NCBI GenBank assembly: GCA_027604705.1
Contig: JADHYV010000020.1
Coordinates: 248,001-312,000, forward strand
Direction: 5' to 3'
Length of the DNA stretch: 64,000 bases
Source of the DNA: Allomyces arbusculus
Taxonomy: Eukaryota > Blastocladiomycota > Blastocladiomycetes > Blastocladiales > Blastocladiaceae
The position numbers and the translations under genes are program-made. Of this stretch, positions 47,101 to 58,600 are shown piece by piece. Numbering within the stretch: position 1 is the stretch's first letter; each line of letters starts with the position of its first letter. Under the pieces are notes generated by a model. That model saw only the letters and a program-made list of their open reading frames with translations. It had not been told where the DNA came from and searched no databases.

Positions 47101-47608
47101 CTGTGGATCGTCGGGCACTGTTCGAAAGAAGGTTGGGTATAATGTGTTATCACTGAGTGCGACCGACGTGGCCGTGCCCGAACACATCCAGCCGTGGAAC
47201 CGACGCGAAATGAGCGCAGCTGGGATGGCCTGGCGCGAATAGAGCATGCCCACGATGCCGAGGACGTTATCGTCGAGGTAGTTGCTAAGCGTCGTGTCGA
47301 CGGTCGACTCGGTGCCCGACGTGGTGGGCGTGTTGAGGATGGTGAAAGTGAAATTTGGGTTGAGCGTGTTGACATATCGCTCGACGAGCGGGACCGACTT
47401 GTAGATGCCCTCGAGGACCGGGTAGAGTGCTAAACGGGTGGAGTACACCCACGCGCGCAGACACAATTCAGTTGACGAGCGTGATTGTTGATGGCCGCAG
47501 AAGGGACCGACTTGTCGTATTGGGAAGCTGGAGCGCAATGGCAAAGTTGACGGGCGTGGCTGCCGCCAGGGTCGCGGCCGCAAACATGAACAAGAAAATG
47601 GCAAGCAT
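44164..47608 (-). CDS. GABA-B-type class C GPCR with a C-terminal PH-like domain
   Basis: Nine exons: 47608-47512, 47429-47022, 46939-46755, 46699-46649, 46554-46321, 46248-45682, 45592-44888, 44828-44735, 44660-44164 (945 residues). All eight introns (59-94 nt) keep frame. Signal peptide MLAIFLFMFAAATLAAA; then a periplasmic-binding-protein-type ligand domain to about residue 385 (DDNVLGIVG; LISRRFHGWMCSGTA; GTTDVRDQLTKIRDCGSRIIIV; GTDWVWIGGDGL). Seven helices follow: about 424-447, 458-481, 490-510 and four more to about 690. Beyond them, about 748-855, GKTVILVESSLPVKRGSYLFS, TWQQCTVTADLEHGTLTMF, IGTAIALASITV and ATWIVQFANDEDRDQWTAMV read as a PH-like fold. Family knowledge: such receptors couple to G proteins; the ligand here is unknown. 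Several donors are non-consensus (GTTTTG, GTCTCT), but the restored protein supports them. Confidence 0.85.
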
Positions 47609-48449
47609 GGCGTTGAATCGATCATGATGCGCACGACGAGAGGGCCTGCGCGACGTGTCGGCGGTGCGCAGTGCCATGGTGCGCCCGATCAAGTAACCAG
47701 CTTGTGGGCGGTGGCCCCCGATGCACAGCGGCGGGGGATGTGGGCGCGAAGGTGGTGCGGTAATGCACGGGTTCCGAGGCCATTGTCGTTGCATCGCGGC
47801 GAGTTGGTACTTCTGCAGCTTGCGATGCGGGCGTAAGGTGCGCGGGGCAGCGCGAGCAGGGGACGTGCGAAAGCGGTTGCGCGAGGCATGCCTCGCGGTA
47901 TTTGCACGTGTATACAGTGATTTGCACGTGGCCCCGGCGTGCAAGCATTGGACGCTTCCAGGCTGCATGGGCTGCGCTGTGCGCCAAGTCCGCTTCAGCT
48001 TCAGCAGGGGCTCTGCCTTCAGTCTGCTTGGCCGACCGCGCACGATACAACCACCGCGGCGACGCGGCGAGCACGGCGACGACGGCGACGGCACCCAGCA
48101 ACGGACGACGACGCGCTCGATCCTCCAACCTCGCGCAATCTGCTCGCATTGCGCTGACCAGCGCTCCCGCGCTGCCGCCGTCGCTGCTGCACGTACACAC
48201 CTCGAGGCGCCGACGCGACGCGTCACGGTCCGCGCACGACGGCTCACGGCGCGCACGCACGACGAGGGCGACGACAAGGACAAAGAGGACGCGCGAGGCC
48301 CGCGTGGCATGACTCGGGCCGCCAAGGACTCGGCCTCTTCAACAGCGCGACCTCTGCCGGCACTCTCACTGCAGCCGCGGACTGCTGCACTGCACGTACC
48401 AGCTTCACCTCGCACCTTTCCGCTTCGCAGCACCACCACCACCACCAAC
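47609..48449. other. Divergent 5' region between the GPCR and the F-box/WD40 gene
   Basis: About 840 nt of GC-rich DNA between two genes transcribed away from each other. A long plus-strand frame leads into the F-box gene, but its residues before Met at 48450 are low-complexity, so I treat it as leader. The CACCAACATG context supports the start at 48450. Confidence 0.55.
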
Positions 48450-50364
48450 ATGTCCGACAGCCCGCCACCGACATCTTCAGCGGCCGACGACCTGCTCGCC
48501 GCGCTGCACGCGCTGCCGCCTGCCGAGCTGCAGGACCTGCTACTCGCCCTGCTGCCGTCTTTACCGCCCGAGCACCTGCAAGCTGTCACGCACAAGGCGC
48601 GCCACTTGCTGCTGCGCGACTTTGTCGCTCTGCTCCCGCCCGAAGTCGCGCTCGCCATTCTCGCGCGCCTGCGCGTACCCGACCTCGTCCACGCAGCGCA
48701 CGTCTCGCACGCATGGCATGCGCTTGCCAGCGACCACGGCCTCTGGCGCGACCTCTACCACCGGCACGGGTGGACGGCACACGCGCCGCCCTTGCCTCCA
48801 CTCGACGCCGTCTTCCAGCCACGCCGCACGCAGGACCCGCTCCTCGCCGACCCGCCCGTGCCGCGGTCTGTCGCCAGTGTTCCGGGGACCCGTCCCTGGA
48901 TCCCGCCACCGGCCTCCGTCGCGTACGAGGACGGGTGCCCTGCCGAGGCCGACCTCGACTGCTGGCCCTACCTCTTCCAGCAGCGCCACCGGCTCTTGCG
49001 CAACATGCGCCATGGCACGCCGTCGTTGACCGTGTTTGAAGGGCACCGCGAGGGCATTTATTGCATCCAGGCTGACCCGTTCAAGCTGATTTCCGGGTCG
49101 CGCGACAGTACGTTGGTTCATGGGGTGATCTGACGCGATAGGATCGACCGAGCGTTCGACTGATCGATCTTTTCATTGCAACTCCAAAATAGACACGGTT
49201 CGCGTCTGGAACCTACGCTCTAATGCCACGACGCACGTACTCGAAGGCCACGCCGGATCGGTCCTGTGTCTCGAGTATAACGCAACGCACCTCGTTACCG
49301 GGTCCTCGGATCGATCGATCCGCGTCTGGTCGGTCCCTTCGACGCACGACGACCCGGGAGGCCCATCTTGGGAGGGCCCCGACGACACGTACCAAACCTC
49401 CACCATCCTGCACGGGCACGCCGAGGCCGTGCTGAACCTGCGCATGGACCCGAAACACCACCGTATCGTTTCGTGCTCCAAGGACTCGACGATCCGCGTC
49501 TGGGACTGGCACCGCGGCGCATGCATTCGCGCGCTTGAAGGCCACGTGGCCGCCGTGAACGCCGTGCAAATGCGGCACGATACGGTCGTCTCCGTCTCGG
49601 GCGACCGCACCGTGCGCGTTTGGGACTTGCGTGACCACCATCGCGGCGCTGTGCACCAGCTGGTCGGGCACGTGCGCGGTGTTGCCTGTGTCGCATTTGA
49701 TGGGACCACGATTGCATCGGGGTCGTCGGACGCAACGATTCGGCTGTGGGATTTGCGGAAAGCGGGGGGCGCACCCGTGCCAGCACATGCGGTCCCGACG
49801 AACGGACTGCCGGTCGGGTACCAGAGCACAGTGCCGGGCGCGGCGGTCGCACCGCTCGCACCACCGCCAATTGCGCCCGATGGGAGTGCAGCGGCCGCGG
49901 CTGCTGCTGCCGTGGCTGCTGCTGCTGCCGACGGCCATGCACCAACGGCACCTTCGACCGCACCCGTCTCCTCGGCGTGCGTGCGCGTCGTGCACGGCCA
50001 CTCGGACCTGGTCCGCACAGTGCAGTTCTCGGCCGACGACGATGTGCTCTGTTCTGGGTCCTACGACACGACCGTGCGGCTGTGGTCGCTCCGCACCGGA
50101 CAACAAGTACGTGTTATCCCCATGGGCGCGCGCGTTCTCAACGTGCAGTACGTGCCCGGTACCGTCTACGCCGCGTGCCAAAACGCCGCGCACGTTCCAA
50201 GTTTGGTCGCATGGCAGTTTGCACATGGTGTGGATTTGCGTGGGATGGGGCCGCTGCCGCCGGCCGTTGCAAGAGACCCGGTCCCGTTTCCGGAACCCGT
50301 CAATGAGGACGAGGATGCGGGCGATGACGCGGATCCCGAGCATCCAGGGCTTGGGGAGGAGTGA
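48450..50364 (+). CDS. F-box/WD40 protein, Cdc4/Fbxw7-like SCF substrate receptor
   Basis: Two exons: 48450-49107 and 49193-50364; an 85-nt intron (GTACGT...ATAG) splits the first WD repeat and restores SGSRDNTVRVWN (609 residues). An F-box lies at about residues 55-105 (DFVALLPPEVALAILARL; DLVHAAHVSHAWHALASD; LWRDLY). After a linker with WPYLFQQRHRLLRNM come at least six WD40 repeats, with blade ends IRVWS, IRVWD, VRVWD, IRLWD and VRLWS, and a degenerate seventh. An Ala-rich insert (AAAAAAAVAAAAA) sits between blades five and six. By family knowledge the F-box binds Skp1 and the propeller binds phosphorylated substrates for SCF ubiquitination. I cannot tell from sequence alone whether it is the Cdc4 orthologue or another Fbxw protein. 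Confidence 0.9.
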
Positions 50365-50790
50365 GTGAGTGCATGGGAGAGATTCATTTTTTGGCTTGTG
50401 CGATTTCGAATGGGAGAGCGAGCGGATGTTTTTGGCCCATGCGTCGTTGCCGACTGGTTTACTCGCCGTTTGCTCAACACAGCGCATCCCATCATGATCC
50501 TTGCTCGCCACCACTGCCGACCGCTGTCGGCTGCCTCCGCCAAAATAGACTCGACGAGACAAGACGCAAAACGTGCCATTTCAACGTGAATACATCTACA
50601 CTCGTCACGATTGATACAACGAGCGGTAACCGCCAATCAGGAAAGCACCAGACACGCCAACCAATGAACAATGATTTGAACAATCAGGCAAACGAAAATG
50701 CAATCTCGCCACCCCAAAACTTGACTTCACGAGCCAGCCGGCTCGCCATCCATGCCTACGCCCCACTTCCGTATTCATCAACGCCATTCA
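50365..50790. other. Intergenic region between convergent genes
   Basis: About 430 nt with the 3' flanks of the F-box/WD40 gene and the PY-motif protein; AT-rich around 50580-50710. No gene visible. Confidence 0.6.
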
Positions 50791-51672
50791 TTACATCGCG
50801 GCCGGCGGCAGCGGCGGCAGCTCATCGACGAGATCCTGCTCCTCGACCAGTGTTGCCGGCGCAACCACCGCATCGCCCGCACGGTACGCTGCCACGCGCT
50901 GCATTGGCTGCAGCGCGATTGGCGACGACGACGGCGTGGTAGGCGGCGCGCGCGGTGCGCCCGGCGGCGTCCCCGGATCCTCGTCACGACCACGACTCGC
51001 CTTCTTGGCTGCGGCCGCGACTGCTGCGGGTCCTGCAGGGCACGTGCACGACGCGCCTGCGGCAGTCAGATCCTCGGCGATAGACGCGGGGCAGGATGGG
51101 TCGTGTTCGGCCCCGACTTCAATCTGCACGCCGACTTGTGCGTCCGGGTCGTACTTCGGCGGCGGCGGGAGGCTGAGCATGAGCCGCACGGGCTGCGCAT
51201 CCTCGGTCGGGCTCGATGACCGGCGGTGGTGGTGGTGGTGGTGGTGCGTGGGGGACGGCGCGATTCGTGGAGATCCGGGCGCAACGGCGGGCGATGCGGT
51301 TCCACTGGCCGGGTTACTGGCCAGTACGGGCTGCGTGGCCGAAACGACGATGCCTCCGGACTCGAGCTGTTCGACGATGATCGCAAGCCGATCAGCGAGG
51401 TCGAGATGTACGTCTTCTCCTGCGCCGTAGAGCGAGTAGGTGGGCAGCGGCTCAATCACGTCTTCTTCGAAGCGCGCATCGCGGTAGGCCAGGGCCTCGC
51501 GCAAGAGCTCTTCGGCGCGAGTCTGCTGCGCTTCGGCTTGTCGTGCGTAAACTTCGACGAGCGTTACGGGCTCGCCGTTGCGTTCGCGGAAAAGCCAGAC
51601 GAAGAGGAGGGAGAGGGCGATGCAGCAGGCGAGCCCAATCCACTTGATGAGCTCGACGGCGGCGAATGGCAT
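50791..51672 (-). CDS. Small single-pass membrane protein with PY (WW-binding) motifs
   Basis: Intronless, 293 residues from Met at 51672; an upstream in-frame Met (51717) would add 15 Thr/Pro residues. A transmembrane helix lies at about 8-28 (LIKWIGLACCIALSLLFVWL), followed by basic FRERNG, an Ala/Glu-rich helix (EVYARQAEAQQTRAEELLRE), and LPTY at 76-79. A run of seven His precedes PPKY at 171-174, and the remainder is disordered with a short Cys cluster (ASCTCPAG). One LPxY and one PPxY motif on the cytosolic side of a short membrane protein is the design of Rsp5/Nedd4 adaptors such as the fungal Rcr and Bsd2 types. I infer an adaptor role; I do not see a full Rcr domain signature. Confidence 0.7.
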   Translation of the reverse strand: MPFAAVELIKWIGLACCIALSLLFVWLFRERNGEPVTLVEVYARQAEAQQTRAEELLREALAYRDARFEEDVIEPLPTYSLYGAGEDVHLDLADRLAIIVEQLESGGIVVSATQPVLASNPASGTASPAVAPGSPRIAPSPTHHHHHHHRRSSSPTEDAQPVRLMLSLPPPPKYDPDAQVGVQIEVGAEHDPSCPASIAEDLTAAGASCTCPAGPAAVAAAAKKASRGRDEDPGTPPGAPRAPPTTPSSSPIALQPMQRVAAYRAGDAVVAPATLVEEQDLVDELPPLPPAAM

Positions 51673-53952
51673 CGTGGTGGTGGTGGTGGGAATTGGCGGC
51701 GTCGGGGTGGAGGGCAATCAGGGGGCGCGGGGTATGTTGCGTGCGGTGTGGACCGGCGCGGGGGGGTTGATATGGCCCGTGATCGCTGGTGAAGACGCTT
51801 GGACTGGGTCCGGCGAGTCGATGTCGTTGAGGAGAGTGAATACTTGGAGTAGAGGACCGGCCGGAGGGGCGGGCGGACAGATATATGGCCGGGCAATCGT
51901 GTTGAGTTGTACCCGAGTTTGGTTGGTGCAGAGCAAGCGTGCAGGCATGCAAGAAAACGCAGGGGATGGCAGGGGAGTGCAGCAACACAGCTGCGGGCGG
52001 CGCAACGTGGGTGGACAACCGTCCATCGTGTGCAATCTTGTGCCATCGGCCCAGCCGCTGGCGTGGTTGGCCATAGGCCAACGCTCGGAAACTTTCGGAC
52101 GTGAGCGGCGGCGGCGGCAACAACGGCCATAGGCCCTGCTGGTCGAGGCCCTGCACGTTGCGACTCCCCCGATTACGAAACGTGGTGGGCCCAGGTTGAA
52201 GCGGGCCGTTGACGCGGCCGGGGTTGAACAATGACTGGGCGCTGCCCTTGAACCCATGACTTGTGCTGATCATCCCACTTCGCCCCTTTATTGCACGCTT
52301 TTCCCACATCCTCCCTTGGTCATTCCGGTTCCGTCGACGGATCACTTCCCTGCCATCCCCGACCTTGTAAGGGGATCTCTTTTTTCGCGCAACGGAGCAG
52401 CGGAATCGCGCAATCGGACGCTCTTACCTCACCTCACTCTCTTCATCGCGCCATCCCACGGCGACGTTTGGACACGCGGGGATGACTGCCCCTCAACGTT
52501 TTTGGAAGTGGGGCCCGCTCAAAATCATTTATAGAATCGTGGAGAACGCCTTACACCGTGCTGCCCAATGCATCGCGCGTGCGGCTGGGATTGGATTTCC
52601 ACTTCTTTCGCGAAAGTGGCGGTGGAGGCGACGCCAGCGAACGCCGTGGCGGGACGCCATGCCAGGCAGTTGCTGATCAAACGAGAGAGACACGTCTCGC
52701 ACTCTTTTGACTTCGATTGCGAGACACGGAACGTGACAAGCACGCGCTGAGTGTTGTCAATTTTTCATTGAGATCCTTGCAGACAACGACTGCGCAAAAG
52801 CGAGATGGAACGCGTTTCGATGGTGGTGTACGTTTTGGTGACCATGATCGCTGGTCTCAGGCTTCACTTCTATGCAGTGCTCTTGGCCATGACCATATTG
52901 TCATGCTCCACGTTGTTGATCTGAAAGGGTACTGGGCGGGCTGGACCAGAAATGCCGCATGGTCCTTGATTAAGGGCAAGGAGACACCGCACCAGCGGTG
53001 ATTGGATTTCGCGAGTATGCTCATGTCGGCCGTGGTTAAGCAGCGGTGTGCTGTTAATTGTTGTCAAAGGTGATCAGCCCGCATGGTTGCTGATGACCAC
53101 TAAAATTTTTCGAGCGACATGGCATTGCGTAAGAGCATTTGAAAGGCGGAGAGTACTCCCCAACGGGAGGAGTGCATTTTCCGTCCTCTGAATGTACTCG
53201 GTCATCATTTCGTGCTCAAGGGCCTTGGATGTGGACTAGAGCTGCGTAGTTCTGGAGGTGCACATGGTACGAATCAGAGCGACCGCGACCCTGATTCGAG
53301 GCGACTTTCCACGACAACAATGGAATGCTTGGAGATCTTTGATAATGAACTTGTGGGACAAGGCCCAAGCAACTGTGCCAGCCATGAGTCTGACCCAACT
53401 AGCTACTTAGGCACGACTGGCACGAAATGGAAACAATGGATGTCCGGCGGCGACTACGAAATTGGTGGATTGGATCCACAAGCTCGTTCCATTGACACCG
53501 TGCGTCGGTTGGCGCGCGATCGTGCCAGTAATTTGCGAATAGGGCGGTTGTGGAGCGCATCGACACCGTGCGAGACAGGCGGTCCACGTTTGAATGAGAC
53601 TCGCGTGTGGATGTGGGCGATGCCGTTGCACTGACCCGGTCTGTCGCGCGTGCCGACGACCGCTGCAAAACACCACCGGCCGTAACACGACAGCAGATCA
53701 GCAGTCCAATCTCCACCGCCACTTGCCGCAAAGTTACCGGGTCGCGACAGCAGCATTTCGTTCAAGACGAACGAAGCGGTGGCCAGCGCGTTTGCGGATT
53801 CGACCGACCACTCGGCGCCAGCGACCACCACCAAGACCATTTGACCCGTGACCGGTGTGCATCACACCGTCACCGAAAAATCAACCTTGATCACGGATCC
53901 AATCGCTGACCTGAAATCGGACTCGGCTCCAGAACCGTACCACACCGCCACC
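51673..53952. other. Long divergent intergenic region between the PY-motif gene and HP1
   Basis: About 2.3 kb. GC-rich up to about 52240, then distinctly AT-richer. Open frames of 60-140 codons occur on both strands (for example minus 53840-53454) but none shows a domain. I see promoters for two diverging genes and probable degraded repeat-like DNA, and no RNA gene. Confidence 0.5.
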
Positions 53953-55276
53953 ATGAGCTCTAGAAAGACCACCAAAGTGCCGCAAGTTGAGGAGGTGCGC
54001 CGGCCCGTCAGCGACGACGAGTCGGATGACGGCGAAGAGGAGTTTGAAGTCGAAAAAATTCTCGACCACAAGGCCAAGAAAGACGTGCGTTCTCGTGTCT
54101 CAGTCGCTGGGTCGAATTTGCAGTGGCTGATCCGACCTACTCGTTTTCTGCTCCTCCCCAGGGCCAAATGATGTATTATTTGAAGTGGAAGGGCTACGCG
54201 ATCGACGACGCGACCTGGGAGGACACTGACTGCCTGTACGCTTTCGGCTCTAACTGGCTGTGGACCGAGATCGATTGATCGAACTGACTCCAATCCCCTC
54301 GCTGGACCTGATCACCAGAACGAGCTGCGAGGACCTCCTGCGCGACTACTGGGCCAAGAAGGGCTGCGACATTCACGGCCGACCGCTCAAGACCGGTTCC
54401 GCGCCAACCGCGGCCAAGAAATCCGCTGTTGCCGCCGCCGCAACCACCAAAGCGACCGCGCCCAAGCCGGCCTCGTCGACGTCGACCTCGTCGTCGTCCT
54501 CGGCACGGAAACGCGACATCGACACTGTCGCCCCATCATCATCCACGTCGGCCGCGCGCCGACGTGACGCTGAACCCGCGTCCTCGTTGTCCTCGTCGTC
54601 CTCGTCGTCGCGGAAGCGCGAGCACGAGCCGGCACCGTCGACCTCCACGTCGGCCGCGCGCCGACGCGACACGTCCCCCCGCGCCGCCCCCTCGCCCTCC
54701 GCAACCACGCGCAAACGCGACCCGCCCACGTCGTCCACCGCTTCTGTGCCCACCGCCAAACGCGCACGCACATCGTCCGCCGCGGCCGCTCCCGTGACAC
54801 CAAGTCCGACGACGCCTGATCCGGCGGCGGCGCCGTACGACTTGCCCGACGACGAGCATGGCATGGACGGTATGGACGACTCCCTGTTGCCGCCGGGCGA
54901 CGTATATGCGCCCATGAACATGGGCCACGAGCAGAAACTCGATCCGAACTTGGCCTCGTGGGACGACTTGGTCGAGGAGATCTTGACTCTCGACATGGAC
55001 CCGACGAGCAAGCAGCCGTACGTCTACCTGAAGCTGAAGTCGGGCGAGCAAGACTGGGCGCGTGTATTGACAAGTGTCGCGCGGTACAAGATTCCGCAAC
55101 GGGTACGGTTGGGGCCGGGTGGGACGTCGCGAGGAGAGAAAATTGAACTGACAGACAGACAACGCGGATTGTGACTTTAGCTCATTGATTTTTACGAGAG
55201 CCGGCTCACGTTCAAGTTTCTTGAGGAGGAGCCCGCGACGCAGGACGCCGAGGAGGACGCCGAGCAGGCGGCATGA
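53953..55276 (+). CDS. Heterochromatin protein 1 (chromodomain plus chromoshadow domain)
   Basis: Four exons: 53953-54084, 54162-54235, 54319-55063 and 55181-55276; introns of 77, 83 and 117 nt; 348 residues. The chromodomain spans about 31-85 across two introns: FEVEKILDHKAKKD + GQMMYYLKWKGYAIDDATWED + LTSCEDLLRDYWAKKG. The aromatic cage residues for methyl-lysine appear as Phe31, Trp of LKWKG and the following Tyr. A long Ser/Ala/Arg linker with repeated KR(D/E) basic motifs follows, then a chromoshadow domain at about 275-330 (ASWDDLVEEILTLD; PYVYLKLKSGEQDWAR + LIDFYESRLTF), again completed by splicing. The tail is acidic. By family knowledge it binds H3K9me3, dimerises and recruits silencing factors. 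A Clr2-like gene is at 6.4 kb; together they suggest Swi6/SHREC-style silencing. Confidence 0.93.
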
Positions 55277-55607
55277 ACGAAGACGATGTGTATGTCGGAA
55301 ACGAACGCGCCGGTAGGTTGTTGAATAGCAAGCGCCTAAGTGAAGGCGACTATTTATGATATTCGTTCCTGGGATTCGACGGCCTGTGGTGGTTCGATCA
55401 CAGTGATGGGATATTTTTTTCAAAAATGGGTCCTCGCAGCGAGAACGACAAGACGGGCAAAGCGAGAGAGCGAGAAAGGGCGAGCCAAGAAAACACGTCA
55501 AACGACCAAAACCGACCCAAAAACAAGGGGAAAAGAAGACTGCAGACCAACCAAAAACTTCCACGTTTGTTTCCCAACCCAGTAAGCAACAAAAAATGGA
55601 ACCACCA
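55277..55607. other. Intergenic region between convergent HP1 and SxIP-protein genes
   Basis: About 330 nt of 3' flanks, A/T-rich around 55400-55600. A ggttcgatcacag string was considered as a tRNA B-box but no cloverleaf fits. No gene seen. Confidence 0.6.
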
Positions 55608-58600
55608 TCAGAACGTCTCAAACGCATCCTCGGCGGGCATCGGCATCCGTCGCGGCGACGCCGCGGGCGACCGCGGGTACGCGCGCTGTGCGGCCATGGG
55701 CAACGGGATCGTGCCGCGCACCGGCACCCCCGCGCCGTACCGGTACGGCGTGCCCGCACCGAGATTCGACGACGCGACGCTCGACCCGGACGGCCGCGAC
55801 GTTCGGCCCGCGTACCCTATCCCGGTGTGTGAGGGCGGCGCCGCACCAGGCGCATGTACAGGGCGCGGGATCCCGGACCCATGTGCGGGAGGCAGAGGTG
55901 GCGGGGCCGGCGACTTGCCGCGCACCGGTCTCGGCAACCGCGACCCGCCAGTGCTAGGAACAGACAGGTTCGACTCGGACGGTGGCGCTGGGCGCGCAGC
56001 AGGTCGTCCGCGTGGCATCCCGCCAGTCCGCCCCATGCCCCACGAGGCCGTCGGGGTCGTCATGGACCCGCCAGACCCCTGCGAGCTTTGGCTGCTTCCA
56101 GACGACGGTGGACCACGCACGCCAGGCGCGCGTCCACGCTCAGCGGCACCGGCCGAGTACGGTGCGCGCGGGAGCGGCATCGTTGGCGGTGCCTCAGCTG
56201 CATGTGGATCAGCAATCCGCGTGCGGCTCGAACTGCGCTTGCGCAATACCTGCTGCCGCCCGGGCGCACCAACGGCCGACCCGCCCGAACCGGGTACGTG
56301 CAGGTGGCCGTACCCCATCGCCGCGCCCGCACCACCGCCCTGCGCCCGCGCGGGTGCGTACCCGCCGACCGGAACCGAGACGGGGGTCTTGGGCCGCGGA
56401 ATCCCCGACCGCGGCGGCGCGAGCCCCGAATGGCCGGCCGCGAAATGCGGTGCGAAGTGACTGGATGCGGATGAGGACGCAAACGAGTGCGCCGACGTGG
56501 GCGTGATCGGGGACGTCGGCGCACCGGCACGCGGGTAAGGCGTCTGTGTGGGCGTGCGTGGCCGTGGAATGCCGGACGCGGGGGATACGGCACGCGACCG
56601 GTCGCCGCTCACGGAACTTCCCGCGGATTCGGACGGTGCGCCGCCCGCCATGGGGCGCCGGATCGTGCCGAACGAGTAGGGCGCGAAAACGGTCGTACTT
56701 GGGGCAGGTGGCGGGGAGGGGGCCGGCGCCATGTGCGGCGTCGGGACGCGTGCGATGGGCTCGAGGTCGGATTCGGGGCGCGGGACCGACGACGTGGTCG
56801 GAACTGGACGCGGGTTGCTGAGTCCCGCCGGGTGCGCTGCGGCCGCTGCGGCCATGTTGGCCGCAGACGGGTGCAGCGACTGGTATGCGGCGTACGTTGA
56901 CGGCGATACCGAGTAGGTGCCCGGTCCGGCCGCACCTCCTCCACCGACCCCGCCGTACCCAACGGGCGTGCGCGTGCGCGCACGACTAGGCGGACGGCTC
57001 GGCGGGCGACTGCTCGGCATGAGCAACGGCGCGGCGCCCGTCACCGACCCAGCGTGCGACCGCGGCGCGCTGGGCACGCCCGCGTGCGACGAGAGCCCGC
57101 TGCGCGCACTTCGCGCCGAATGCATCGAGTGGTCAGACACGCTCGACGCGACTGATCCGCGCCGGCTCGTACGATATGCCGGGAGCGGCAGCGGTGCCGG
57201 CGCTGGTGGCGAGACCGCGTCAATGTTGAGCAAAGACGGCGAGTGCAGCAGGTCGTTGCCTGTGCCCTGGCCAATCGTGTCGCGCTCGGCGCGTAGCTTG
57301 GCTTGGCTGCGCGCGGCCTGCAGCAGGCTGTTCATCAAGTCCATTTCCTTGTTGCCGCGCGCGGGACGCGACGACGGGGATTTCGGGATGCGCGGCGACG
57401 AGGATAGGGCCGGGGTAGGAGTGCTGCTGGTGCTGCTGCCAGCGGGGTCCTGCACGTCGCGCGTCACGCGAATGGTCGGGCTGGTCACGGCGCGCGTCGG
57501 CGGATTCGGACTCTTTGGCGGGAGAGGAGGTGGAGATGAAAGGGCGGGGGATGGAGGAGCAGATTCGACGACTTGCGCGACCGGTGCTGCTGGGGCCGCT
57601 TCAGGTGGGACAATTGGGCGCGACGGCTCGGCAACGCGTTTCGCGTCCGCACCCACGGTACTGCCGACATCGGTCTCTGAGTCGTCGTCGCGCGCGGGCA
57701 GCGTGCTTTCATGGTCGGCGAACAGCTTGGCGCGGCGATTCTGTGTTGCAATTATCGACCATGAGCGTGAGCAGAATTCCTCAGGCATGAAAAGCGCACA
57801 TCGCTCACGTCCGTACCTTTTCCCGGGCCTGGTTCTGGCGCATCACTTCGAGGTCGACGCGTAAGTCCGTGACGCTCATCGGCCGTAAGTCGAGCGTCAT
57901 GTCGTCGAGCTCCTCAACGGGCGCGTCACCAAACATGGTGCTAAATCGAATCGACTGCGCTTTTGACAATCGCGCACGTTTCTTTTCTGGATCCTCCTCG
58001 CCGTCGTCGTGGTCATTACCGCCCTCGGCGGCAGGAGCCACGTCGTTCGTGTCGTCGACGGGTAACCACCGCACGTGCGGCTTCGACTTGGCCACGGGCG
58101 ATGTGGCCGGCACAGCATCGTCGGACGAAGCGTCCGCCGCCGCTCCTGGAGCAGGTGAGGACGAGGATGACGCCGTTGACGGCGGTAGCGGCGGGAGCGG
58201 GCGGTGATCGGCAATCGACGACCCCGACCACATGCGCAGGCGCAATGCCGGGTCGGCCGCGAGCGCCGAGGACGACGGGAGCCGGCGCGCCATGGAGCTC
58301 GTGCGCGGCGGGAGCATGATGTCGGTCATGGGCGGCGCGTGCGTAGGGGTGGACGGTGCGGGAGGGGGAGCAGCCGGCGCGTCGGCCGGGTCAGCGAAGA
58401 TCCTGCCCAGGTGATCAGGCCAGCGGTCAGCGTTCGGTCAGCGGAAGTACACCGCCACTTGTTCTGAAGAGAGAAAGCGCGAGGAGGGAGAAGGAGGACA
58501 AGGGGCGCGTTCGTGCGCATCGGCCGACTTACCATTCGTCGGGGATGCCGGTCAGCTCGTCGCCGATGCCGGCCGCGTCGGGCGCGCCGTTGGTCGTATC

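Noticed and set aside
47721-48449. N-terminal extension of the F-box/WD40 frame
   Set aside because: Residues before Met at 48450 are low-complexity and of mixed character, and the ATG at 48450 has good context.
53454-53840. Minus-strand frame starting MVLVVVAGAEWSVESANALA
   Set aside because: It looks mildly protein-like and has a possible small intron, but neither phase gives a recognisable domain, and it lies in AT-richer intergenic DNA.
55370-55420. ggttcgatcacag followed by a T-run, tRNA-like
   Set aside because: The upstream 60 nt do not fold into a cloverleaf, and the T-run is part of an AT-rich 3' flank.
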